Assembly: GCA_033063855.1 (NCBI GenBank) | Contig: CP093831.1 | Span: 26,164,001 to 26,228,000 of the forward strand | DNA: 64,000 nt | Direction of reading: 5' to 3' | DNA from: Smittia aterrima | Taxonomy: Eukaryota > Arthropoda > Insecta > Diptera > Chironomidae | In this document: one piece after another, positions 8,153 through 18,109 of the stretch | Position numbering within the stretch: position 1 is the stretch's first letter | Layout of the letters: each line of letters opens with the position of its first letter | Notes under the pieces: generated by a model | What the model saw: only the letters and a program-made list of their open reading frames with translations | The model's database searches: none | What the model was told of the DNA's origin: nothing | Program-made: the position numbers and the translations under genes

Positions 8153-9313
8153 TCAAACGGATTTTGTTAGATTGGTGAACGTTTTTAACAAATTCTCGTA
8201 ATTTAATCTCAAAGTTTTGTTCTCGTCCAGAACTTTTAATAATTCAGCACTTCTGTCCATTTCGCATGCGCTGTTATCAGTTGCAAGTTCTGCGTTCACG
8301 TTTTTCAGGGTTTCGATAGTCGACATTAGTTGAGTTATGTTTGTCGCCATAGACAAATTCTCAATTTCGAGTTTCTTGTTCAGTAATAGACTTTTCTCAT
8401 TAAATTCGTTGAATGTTGATAGATTTCCTTTCAGAAGTTTGCTATTCTGATTACAGTTGTCAAGATGCACCTCAAGTTTTATGTTATTCGATTTTAAAAC
8501 AAGGTTTTCTTTAATTACTCTCTCCAATTCTTGACTGCTGTTCGTATTGGTTCCTTCGATCTCAATTTTCAGGCTTTCGATTGTTGTCATCAGTTTCGTT
8601 ATATTTGTGACTAAAGCGGCATTCTCGTGTCTCAACGTCTTTTTAATCTGTTTCATTGGACTCTCGCATTTGGTAGCAACTTCTTTAGTGAACAAGTTAA
8701 AGTTTGTAATGTCCTCCGGAAAATTCTTATTGATGCAAGAGTTGCCGCGAAATTCAACTTTAGTTAATGTTGATGGCAAATCAGTATCGATGAAAATAAG
8801 TTGCTTATGATTTATCACTGTTAATGTTTCTATTTTTAAATTGCCAATTAAATCAGCTGGAAAAGCAACGAGTTTGTTTGAACCTAGAGAAAGGCTCTTC
8901 AATTCGATTAAATCAATGAAAAGATCTTCAGGAACCGTCGTCAGAGAAGTGTGACTGATCGCCACATGCCAAACTTTCTTGCAGTTGATAAATACTTCGC
9001 GATTGATTTTATTAACTGAGCTACCGGCAACCCAAAAGTGTTCTAAATTGTTGAAGAAATTACAAACTTTCGTTGGAACAATTTCAGTTGCAGCTTTTAT
9101 TTGTATCCAGAAAACTTTGACTTCATCGTTCGTTTTGACTTGAGCTGAGTAATTTCCAGAAACTGAAGTGACTGCCATGTCGTTTTCAAGGACTGTAAGA
9201 ATTTCTATTCTGCATTCTTTAACTGAACTTACAGCAAAAACACAATCGAGTCGAAAGCTCTCGACGTATTCGCTGAGAACAAAAATGATCAGAAAATATT
9301 TAAACAGCTCCAT
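8153..9313 (-). CDS. Secreted LRR-coiled-coil protein
   Basis: 386 residues, one exon. Signal peptide MELFKYFLIIFVLSEYVES; N-cap with RLDCVF and ECRIEILTV; LRRs at about 95-195 (LPxDLF-type and SLGSNKLVAFP); cap NSCINKNFPEDITNF; then about 160 residues of heptad-rich coiled coil (230-380) with two related blocks (TNITKLMTTIESLK and TNITQLMSTIETLK), which suggests internal duplication. No membrane segment. The plan of LRR followed by a long coiled coil resembles mosquito LRIM1/APL1, which dimerise through coiled coils and carry complement factors. That comparison is by architecture, and orthology is not claimed. It forms a same-strand pair with the gene at 9714 and shares its promoter type. 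AATAAA follows about 30 nt past the stop. Confidence 0.8.
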   Translation of the reverse strand: MELFKYFLIIFVLSEYVESFRLDCVFAVSSVKECRIEILTVLENDMAVTSVSGNYSAQVKTNDEVKVFWIQIKAATEIVPTKVCNFFNNLEHFWVAGSSVNKINREVFINCKKVWHVAISHTSLTTVPEDLFIDLIELKSLSLGSNKLVAFPADLIGNLKIETLTVINHKQLIFIDTDLPSTLTKVEFRGNSCINKNFPEDITNFNLFTKEVATKCESPMKQIKKTLRHENAALVTNITKLMTTIESLKIEIEGTNTNSSQELERVIKENLVLKSNNIKLEVHLDNCNQNSKLLKGNLSTFNEFNEKSLLLNKKLEIENLSMATNITQLMSTIETLKNVNAELATDNSACEMDRSAELLKVLDENKTLRLNYENLLKTFTNLTKSV

Positions 9314-9337
9314 GTTCTCTGATTAATGTCTCAGACT

Positions 9338-9390
9338 AAACTGAAGCTGCGACTGCGAAGCTTATTAATTTTAATCTCGAATTTCTTATC
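9338..9390 (-). promoter_or_regulatory. Promoter cassette of LRR-coiled-coil gene
   Basis: Coding strand (minus): GATAAGAAATTCGAGATT beginning at 9390, then GCAGCTTCAGTTTAGTCTGA with initiator TCAGTT at 9343-9338, 24 nt before the ATG. The rest of the 9314-9713 interval is repeated spacer. 9397-9500 resembles 4385-4470 and 11055-11130, and 9545-9570 matches 11145-11175. No gene is supported there. Confidence 0.5.
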
Positions 9391-9713
9391 GATATTCCAA
9401 TGATGAAATGCTATTTTTGTATGGTTTGGGCAAAACCCATTTTGTTTATAATTTTTGATAACAACACCGAAAGTACACGAATCCAAGATTCCTCGGCTGT
9501 TCGGTTCTTCGCATACAAATAAATAAATAGCCGAAGTTTCTTTGTAGTCAAATTTATTTCTGATGAGTCGATAAGTCGAAACGACACCTTTAACAACAGA
9601 CGACATGTATTTCGATCGGGTTGACTTTGAATTATTCTTTGAATTATTTTATTATTAGATTTCGTTATTTAAGGTCTAATTGTTGTGTTGCATGCTCGGG
9701 ATTCTGAGCCGAT

Positions 9714-10940
9714 TCAAACGGATTTCGGGAGATTGGTCAACATTTTTAACAAATTCTCGTAATTTAATCTCAAAGTTTTGTTCTCGTCCAGAACTTTTAA
9801 TAACTCAGCACTTCTCTCCATTTCGCAAGCGCTGTTATCAGTTGCAAGTTCTTCGTTCACGTTTTTCAGGGTCTCGATCGTCGACATTAATTGAGTTATG
9901 TTTGTCGCCAAAGACAAATTCTCAATTTCAAGTTTCTTCTTCATTAATAAATTTTCCTCGTTGTTCTCGTTGCCTGTTGAGAGATTTCCTTGCAAAACTT
10001 TGTTACAGTTGTCAAGCTGCTTTTCAAGATGGCTGACGCTTGTCTCTTTCTCTGTCAAAGTGTTTATCAAATTTGTGATACTCGATTTTAAAATATTGTC
10101 CCCCTCAATTATTTTCTCCAATTTGAGACTATTGTTCATATTAATGCCTTCGATCTCAATGTTAAGTTTTTGGTTCGTAATTTTCAGACTCTCAATAGTT
10201 GACATCAGCTGTGCGATATTTTTGACCAAAGCGACATTCTCGCTTTCTAATGTTTTCTTTTTCCGTTTCAGTGAACTCTCGCAATTTGAAGCAATTTTAT
10301 TAATGAACTCGTTGAAGTTTGCGATGTCACCGGGATAATTTTTATCGATGCAACCGTTGCCTCGAAACTCAGCGCTAGTTATTGTTGAAGGCAGATCAGT
10401 GTCAATGAACATCAGTTTATTATTTGCCGTCACTTTTAATTGTTCTATTTTCCTATTTGCCATGAACAAATCAGCTGGCAAGGAAACGAGTTTGTTATCG
10501 GTAAGCAAAAGAACCTTTAATTCGATTAAATCAATGAAAAAATCTTCAGGGAGCGTCGTCAGTGAAGTGAATCGGATTGACACTGCAAACACTTTATTGC
10601 AATTTGTAAAGACTTCTCTATTAACTTCTTTAACTGAGTTACTGGCAAACCAAAAATGTTCTAAATTTGTAAAGAAATTACAAACTTTCGTTGGAGCACG
10701 TTCAGTTGCAGGTTGTTGTTCCATAACGAAAACCTTTATGTCATCGTTTGATTTAATCTGAGCTGTGTAAGTTCCAGATATTGAAGTGACTGCGATGTCG
10801 TTTTCAGGGACTGTCAGAACTTCTATTCTACACGCATTTTTCCGCATAACTAAATTAAAATGAAAAATACAATCCAATCGAACACTTTGGGCGGATCCGC
10901 AAATGTAAAATATGATCAGAATATATTTGAAGAGCTCCAT
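9714..10940 (-). CDS. Secreted LRR-coiled-coil protein, paralogue of 8153-9313
   Basis: 408 residues, one exon. Signal peptide MELFKYILIIFYICGSAQS; N-cap (VRLDCIFHF, ACRIEVLTV); LRRs (LPEDFF, VLLLTDNKLVSLPADLF); cap NGCIDKNYPGDIANF; coiled coil from about 228 to the end. Its last 75 or so residues are nearly identical to those of the neighbour at 8153 (only a handful of changes, for example KTFTNLTKSV versus KMLTNLPKSV). The LRR halves have diverged much more. That pattern suggests gene conversion of the 3' half or diversifying selection on the LRR face. No membrane helix. Promoter cassette present upstream. Confidence 0.8.
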   Translation of the reverse strand: MELFKYILIIFYICGSAQSVRLDCIFHFNLVMRKNACRIEVLTVPENDIAVTSISGTYTAQIKSNDDIKVFVMEQQPATERAPTKVCNFFTNLEHFWFASNSVKEVNREVFTNCNKVFAVSIRFTSLTTLPEDFFIDLIELKVLLLTDNKLVSLPADLFMANRKIEQLKVTANNKLMFIDTDLPSTITSAEFRGNGCIDKNYPGDIANFNEFINKIASNCESSLKRKKKTLESENVALVKNIAQLMSTIESLKITNQKLNIEIEGINMNNSLKLEKIIEGDNILKSSITNLINTLTEKETSVSHLEKQLDNCNKVLQGNLSTGNENNEENLLMKKKLEIENLSLATNITQLMSTIETLKNVNEELATDNSACEMERSAELLKVLDENKTLRLNYENLLKMLTNLPKSV

Positions 10941-10965
10941 GTTTATTAATTAAAGTCTAAGACTA

Positions 10966-11017
10966 AACTGAGGCTGCGACTACGAATCACATGAATTTAA
11001 ATCTCAAATTTCTTATC
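10966..11017 (-). promoter_or_regulatory. Promoter cassette of LRR-coiled-coil paralogue
   Basis: Coding strand (minus): AGATAAGAAATTTGAGATTT with GATAAG at 11017-11012, then CTCAGTTTAGTCTTAGAC with TCAGTT at 10971-10966, about 25 nt before the ATG. The spacing (46 nt) matches the cassette at 9338-9390 (47 nt). Confidence 0.5.
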
Positions 11018-11174
11018 TCATACTCTCGTATTTTTCGTCGTTATTTTAAACCGCGATGGGATATTCCAATGATGAAGTGCTATTTTTGTTTTGCTTGGGC
11101 AAAAACAATTTCGTTTATAATTTTTGATAAGACCGACTCTTTGCATAGTCAAATTTATTTCTGATGAGTCGATA

Positions 11175-11300
11175 ATGACGACTTTGTTCGTTCTCATTTT
11201 GATAACAACTTTGTTTTTCTGGCGACGACATGATTCGCGAAATTTAAATCAGCAAACATTGAATGATGTTAACATGAGAAATTTGATTGAATGTGAATAA
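11175..11300 (+). pseudogene. Orphan membrane-anchor tail of an LRR gene
   Basis: A plus-strand frame of 41 codons reads a hydrophobic helix (TLFVLILITTLFFW), a polar stretch, and VNMRNLIECE then stop. This matches the C-terminal anchor and tail of the genes at 1-192 and 422-1351. No LRR coding sequence precedes it: upstream is spacer shared with 9545-9570. It could be the last exon of a rearranged gene, but no gene body is present, so a relic is more likely. Between here and about 11700 nothing else is recognised. Confidence 0.5.
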
Positions 11301-11745
11301 AACTTTTAATTTCATCAGCTTTGTTAATAGAATTTTTATCAAACAGAATTGTTAACGCAGATAACCAGATAACATTACGAAAGAGACTTAAATGCATGAA
11401 TTGGAACTATTAATGAAAGGAACAATTACACTTTTTCTTCAAAAAAGCTCCGGTAAAAAATCAATTAAGATATTTTAATTTTTAAGAAAGTTTCCTTTAT
11501 CAAAGATATGAAGAGAATAATCCTTGCTTGTCAAGATATATTTGGCTTTTTCAAATTCGAGAAAATTGTAACGGTCGCGTAGCTATTTGGAGGGACATCC
11601 TACGCTTCGTGAATTTCTTCAAGTTAGTAAATAATTATAAAAAATCAAAGCGCTTATGAACTTTTGATTCGGATTCTTTCCGCTGAGCGCTAGTAGTTAA
11701 AGTTTTCATGAACACGTTGATTTTTTGAACAATTGAAAACGTTTC

Positions 11746-11960
11746 AGTCAGTCATCTCAGCTTGTGTAAAATCTCTAATAAATCTCCTAAAAGTCATCTT
11801 TGTGGCGTCAAATAAAATAAAAACTCAAAACCAGTATCTGGATATTTAAAGAAAAGTGAAGAGAACATCGGAAGAGGATTTTCTAAGTGAAAACTTGTAC
11901 AAATAAAAGTGGACACATTTTTCTTTGACGCTTTGTTAAAAAATTATTGAAAAGTAGCTG
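11746..11960 (+). other. Akap200: Probable non-coding first exon of Akap200
   Basis: An arthropod initiator-like TTTCAGTCAGTC lies at about 11742-11753, and a strong donor (AGCTG then GTAAGTCACG) begins at 11961. The matching acceptor (TTATTCATGTAG) at 13798 precedes the start codon exon. The intron would be 11961-13798 (1,838 nt), and nothing else recognisable lies in it. Inferred from splice and initiator motifs only. Confidence 0.35.
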
Positions 11961-13806
11961 GTAAGTCACGAAAACTTGTGTAAAAGCATTTAAAAGTTTA
12001 GGTTACGGCTAAATCTGCAAAAATAATTCGTGAAAAATGCAAAGTTCATTGAAAACTATTTTTTTTGCAAAATTTTCAATCGCGGCGTATTTCATTGTTC
12101 GACTCTGAAAAGTTTCGCCCAGAACGCTAATTTTCCACCGAAATAATTTCAATACCGTTCAAGTACAGTTAGAAGAGTTCACTTAGAACTATATTAAACG
12201 CATGAGGTGAAGCATAATGAGGGTGCACGGAGTTTAAGCAAAGTCGCGTAAACGATATGTTGCGAGTAGAAGAAAAAAAAGAAAAAAGCAAGCAAGCCGG
12301 TTTTTATTATGAGTCATCATTAATATTGAACGGAGAAGAAAGAAGTTTAAATCGCCCCGCTTTATTCCTTCACTTCTTTTTCTCACTCTCTCCCTCGCGA
12401 TGTCTAGTTAACGACAATAATTTTTTTTTCGCGAAAAGTCTCCTCGCTGAGCTTAGTTGAATTCCATCGAATTTATTAGTTTCAATCAAATATGAATAAG
12501 CGGAAGTTACGAGGCAGTATCAAGTCATAAAGAATTCAAATCATGTCTATTTCGTTTAATTGCACACGACATAAAGCTCCAGTCATGTTCTCTCGGTGTG
12601 TGTTTCTCTGTGACTTCCTTCGTCGTCTTTCGTCACACACATGAAGAGTCGTGTGAGAAGAGTCCACTCAAAATTATTAATGACTTATTGGAAAGGCTTA
12701 TTTGTAACGCGCCTTTGTATGGGGTTGAATCATGATTAGACGAAGAATTTGAATAAACAACTCATGTCAGATTCTTCGACTTCTGTTTCCCTTTAAAAGA
12801 GTTTAAACAAATGAGTCAACTTCTATGAGAGTGAAGACGAAATTCGAGGAATGACTTTAATGCAAAATAAATAAATTAGAAAAGTATTTCTACATGTCAA
12901 CAATATCTTTAAAGGCTTGCACAGAAATCACAGCAAACTTTTCTCTTTGTTTGACTCGAGCAACCAGCTGGAAAAGCGAAATCTGTCCATCACGTTGTTC
13001 TCGAGTTAATCATCATTCGAAGTCATTAAACCCTCAAGTTGTTCGCGAATTCAACGAGCAAGTGACCTAGAAATATTCTTTTTTTTGTAAGTTCACAAAA
13101 AGCAGAATCGATTCGTGACCGAAACGAAACAAATGTCGAGCAACTGGAGTTTAGCGTGAAAAGTGATTCATGTGTTTTTTAGAGAGTGATGATCATGAAT
13201 CATGAAATAAACGCGCAGTGAACCATTCCAAACTTTTATTTTAGTTGTTTTGTGGGAACTGAACAAAGAAGAATAATAATAATTTTGCAACTAGATCCTC
13301 TATCGCTTCTACGTTGCTTGTCTTCATGTAAATATTTGAATGCAAGTTTGCTGATAAAGAATATTTTCAGACGAGCTTCGCTCATGTACATTCTGGCAAA
13401 GTTCATTAACGACCAAATAAAGTGACACACACATCGAGTAACCCAAAAAAATAAAAAGGCTGATAGCATTCCTAGAATCTTCTCTTCTCTACTCAAGCCG
13501 ACAGTTGTTTCCGATTGGTGTTGCATCTAAAAATATACGAAATCGAGTCGCCCTACGTTAAAGAGTGCTAGTTGTGTGTATCGAAACGTCAATTGTCCGC
13601 TTTAATTGAATTTGATTAATTGAATAATTTTTCTTTTGGGAGACGTCGCTTCTATTGCTGTGAGTTAAAAAAATCCTAACGAATTTCAGTTGATAAATGC
13701 GGCACTTCAAACTAACAAAAGAGTTCTTTTCTCCTCGATCTTAATTGCATTACAATCGTTTCATTTCTGAGAATTGTTTTGTTCTCTTATTCATGTAGAT
13801 AACAAG

Positions 13807-15340
13807 ATGGGAAAGGCTGGAAGCAAACAATCTGTTAACATCACCACTGAGCCATCGAAAGAAATCCAAGAAGGATCAGGAGAGTTGAAGAAGCTCGATG
13901 ACTCCTACTTCAAAGAAAATGAATCATCCGTAAGTGTCAGCGTTATGCAGTCGAGGCAATTAATGAAGAACCGTTATAATCTTTCTCTCTCTTTCGCTTT
14001 GCTGCAATCTCCTCTAGGACAAAGAAAACAAGGTTGCCAATGACGCCGCTGAGAACGAGAAGAATGAAAGTGTAAAGGAAGACGATGCTAATGCGACAGC
14101 GGCTGTTGAATCACCCGCCACTGCTGAATCGGAGGAAAACAAAGTCGAGACTGCTAGTGACGACAAGACGACGACTGAAGAGATTAAGGAAGCATCGGCT
14201 GAGCCCGATAGTGCTACCAAACCCAAGAAGGAAAAGGTGAAAAAGAAGTGGTCGTTCCGAAGCTTGTCATTTGGGAGAAAGGATAAACAAAAGAAGGACC
14301 GAAAGAATGAAGAGAACAAGGCCGAAGGCGCTGATGAGGCAACTGAAGACAAACCAGCAGACGATAAAGCATTAGAAACCGAAACTACTGTCGTTGAATC
14401 AAAAGCACTCGAACCGGTCGTTGAAACTGTAAAAGAAGAAGAATCTTCCGCCCCCGAACCCGTTCAAGCTGCAGTCGAACCAGTTAAAGAAAAGACACCC
14501 GAGCCAATCGTTGCTAAAGTTGAAGAAATCAAAGCTGTTATCGAAGAGAAACCAACGCCTGTAGAAGTCACTGAAGTTAAAGCCGCACCAGTTGAAGAAA
14601 TGCCTGCTGAGATTCCTGAACTTGTTGTCGAGGAGGAGAAGCCTGTCGAGATCCCTGCACCAATTGAAGAGAAACCTATCGAGATTCCTGAACCAGTTGT
14701 CGAAGAAACCGTTGAAGAACCACCAGCAATCCCAGCAACACCTCCACCAAGTCAATGCTCTGTTTTCGTCGAATCAATGAATACAAATGAAGTCGAGGAA
14801 TCACTTCCTGTTCCAGCTGAAATCGAAGACATTAAAACCGAAGCAGAGACGGTAGAAAATGGCGAAACTCATGAAATCGATGTCGAACCAGTTGCAGAAA
14901 TGATTGAAAAAGTTCTTGAAGAAGCTGTCGATGTTGTCGAGTCTGAAATTGCTGATAAAACCGCTGACGATGAGTTGCCCCCTCCTCCCGCTGATGAATT
15001 GATTGAAGCACCAACAACTGAAGTCATTGTCGAAGTTAAGCAAAACGGTGTCGGCGAGCACATTGATGAGCCAGTTAAGGTAAGACGATCGTATTTGCTG
15101 TTAAAACGTAAATGACTAATCGATTGTCGTAAAATTTGTCTTTACAGCTCGAAAACGGCGTTCACAATGGCGATGAAGTAAACGAATCAGAGCAGAAAGT
15201 TGAGGAACTTAAAAAAGAGGTAAACTTTACTTATTTCACATAAACTTCGACTCTTCATAACTTTACGACTTCCTTTCTAGGACAAAGTTGATAAGCTTGC
15301 TCAAGACTCGCCGCTCGCCCCAGAAATCATCTCTGAATAA
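13807..15340 (+). CDS. Akap200: A-kinase anchor protein 200 / MARCKS-like protein
   Basis: Coding exons 13807-13929, 14018-15079, 15148-15219 and 15281-15340, all phase 0, 438 residues. The N-terminus MGKAGSKQS fits N-myristoylation (Gly2, Ser6). Residues about 115-131 hold the MARCKS-type phosphorylation/effector domain (KKKWSFRSLSFGRKDK), which binds membranes, calmodulin and actin and is a PKC target. A long acidic Pro/Glu/Val-rich region follows, with repeats such as EIPEPVVEE. Residues about 333-350 (VAEMIEKVLEEAVDVVESEI) can form an amphipathic helix of the kind that docks PKA RII subunits. In Drosophila, Akap200 tethers PKA-RII at the plasma membrane and acts in actin organisation and signalling. 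The first 41 residues and the effector domain make the assignment firm; the RII helix is inferred. Confidence 0.88.
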
Positions 15341-18109
15341 GTCGGAGACCGCCAATGGATTTGAAAAGAAACATTAACGAAGGAATTTAGATTTTATGCT
15401 CGTGAATGGTATTTTTTAGGGCCAAGCGTCGTTTTATATCAGTGCTGAGGGGCGAGTTAAATTATCGCAATATGCTATGTGGAAATATTGAGAAATTTGT
15501 TTATTTTTTCGACTTGTCCGAAGACTAATTTAATGAAAAACAATCGTAAAACCTTTCAATCAATTTCCACACGCAACTTTGTGAGTAAAGTAGAGAAAGC
15601 ACACGTAAACAAGCAACCATAAGTTATTAAATCGTCGCGTTGGCTCCTATGGGTGAATCATTACGCGAGCAATTTATATTATCAGCTTAAGTAAAGTAAA
15701 GAATTTCATTTAATGATAGAAAATATTTGTAAAATTCTCGCAGCTTCAAGAAAAGAAAAATCATCTAAAACAGAATGATGTCAATTTAAGTAGAAAACGT
15801 TCTCGCTTCTTTGGTGATTCAAAATCTCTAAACGTTCCGATAATTCCAATTTGGCCTAAGCTTGTTTGATAAGTTAGAAGCAAAGCAACATTGTCGTCGT
15901 TAGTGAATTGTGAGCTCAACTTTTGTGAAGAAATTAAATGATTTTTTTTTACTAATTTACATCATTCCGTTTGTCGTTGCGCAATTTGTCAAAAAAGAAA
16001 ACGTTGATCTTTCAAAATTTGTCATGTAAGTTTAGCTCGTAAGGTGAACACAGAACATTGACATTCTTCTTACTTTCGATGACCAGACAAAAGAAAATAA
16101 ACTTTTCTGAATCCTCCATGAAGAAAATAAAATTTCCTTAACCACGAACAATTTTAACTGAATCTACAAGTAGCAGATAAATAAAAATTTCATAAGCCAT
16201 ATTAAACCAGACTCTTCTAAAGAGAGAGAAAAAAAAACTTACAGTCCTCTGAAGGATATTTTCATAGTCCAATTAAGAATATCGACGACAAACACGTAAG
16301 AGAGTTTGCTCGTTAAACATTACGCATACATTGATATTGAATCTATCGGTAGTTATAAAAAGTCAGTGGACAAGATATTAAAATTTATGATTTTCATGTT
16401 AATTAAGCGAGAGAACGTCCGTTCTCTTTCAATAGAAATCACGTTCTCTTGTGTTGCAAACAAACAACAGCGATTATTCTCATCTAACGATAATCAAAGT
16501 CAGAGTTTGCGAAAGGAGAAGAAGTCGACGCCGTTGAGCAGAAATGAATAGTTTAATAGCAAAGAACTAGTCGATTTTTGTCCAAACAAACGGTTACAAG
16601 TTCTTTTGTTCTTTTTCGTGAAGTTTTTTCTATATTTTGCTTTCTCTCCTCATTCATACAACATTAAACTTTTTTATGGTTTTTCGCGCATAAACATGCT
16701 TCGAGTAAGAATAGCTTGTAAATTTTAAGCTGAAATCATAAATGTATTCTAAGTATACTTCCACGTAGTTATTTACGAATAATATCAAACAAATCTCTTT
16801 AAAAAAAATCTCATTGACGGAAAATCTTTTTACGAGAAAATCTTCATATTTTAACATTTCTTTCATTCGAAGGGTTAGAAGTTGATTTGATTGATTGTTA
16901 AGAAGTTTAATTTTGAAGGCGTGAAACGTTATTTAAAATGAAACTTCTTGTGCGTCTGCTCTCGTCAACTTCTAATCCCTTTCGACTTTCATCATCATCG
17001 GTGGTCGGTGTATAACATTTGAACATGCCAAAAAGTGAAGAAAATTACAATATTTGACTCCAAAAGACAAACAAAACTATTTTGACGTAGTCGGCATTTA
17101 CTAAATTTAAAAAGGAACAAGCAAAATCCACCGAGAAACGATTTCAAAGGAAAAGGAAAAGATTTTTTTTTACTATAAACTCGTATTTAAGTTTTATAAG
17201 GAATTTGTAGATCTTAAAGATGAATCTTCTCTGATGTATCATTTTCAAATTGACTTCAACCAATTAAACTTTGTACCAACTTTTGTGCAGAAAGCAATTT
17301 TCCAAAATTTTGATAAAACTATTTGATACAAGTAAAAAGAGGTTTGAGTTTATTTCCATCACTTGCTCCTCTTATCGCTTGTAATTCTTGTTTTTTCAGC
17401 TCTTTTCCAGATTTATTTTCGTTTCAGATTTTCGTCGAGAGGGAGATCAAGGTCGTTCTAATCAGCGGCACTTGTACAAACAAAAAGGGGAAATCTCGAC
17501 TCTCGCTTCCGCAAATGAAAACATAAACAGTTCAAAGGTTTCACCCGTGACAAAGCTCAACGGACGAACTGAATTATTTATTTATTTTTGGTTGTCGCTC
17601 GTGTCGTTCTTTATCTCTTCTCCGAATATAAATCTTCTCGTGAAGCCTGAAAGAAGAAAACAACGAAACTCACGTTGATTGTTATAAAAATTATTCTTAG
17701 TTCTTTATTTACAAATTATCTTCAAAATTATAAGCTAATTTAACAATCCTTGGGTGAATTTTCCTTTCCATCTCAGTTTAAACAGTTAGAACATGTTTTA
17801 CATTCTTTTTATTTTTTTTTTGTGGCTTTACGTTGAAAGTGTTTAAGTTTTTTTTTTCTTCGTGAACAACGATAATTAGCCTCGCCTGCTCGTGGTACTC
17901 AAGGCAGAAGCTTCGTCATTACTACATTTATTAAATATTTTTGTTGAAAAATATTCCTTAAAATATTTCTAGGCTTTAAAGAAAAAAATTAATGAAAAAG
18001 TTTCGAACGTAAAAAATTCGTTTTGATTTCTCTCTTTAAGCTGCGCTCGTGCGAGGAAAAAAAGAAGCTTTCGCAGTCTGAAGAGAGTCAATTACAACTT
18101 TCTGCTTCG
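15341..18109. other. Non-coding: Akap200 3' UTR and intergenic DNA
   Basis: AT-rich sequence with no supported coding exon. The first part is presumably the Akap200 3' UTR, and the last part the 3' flank of the minus-strand gene ending at 18110. Short open frames here lack similarity, coherent splice sites or coding-like composition. Confidence 0.6.

Noticed and set aside
9331..9606. 91-codon minus-strand frame upstream of the LRR gene at 8153
   Set aside because: It runs through the shared promoter cassette and spacer repeats, and no paralogue keeps the frame.
13236..13526. 96-codon minus-strand frame in the first Akap200 intron
   Set aside because: No similarity, signal peptide or neighbouring exons.
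14014..15063. Several long open frames antisense to Akap200
   Set aside because: They arise from the Glu/Val/Ala-rich repeats read backwards (Phe/Asn/Ser-rich products) and have no independent features.
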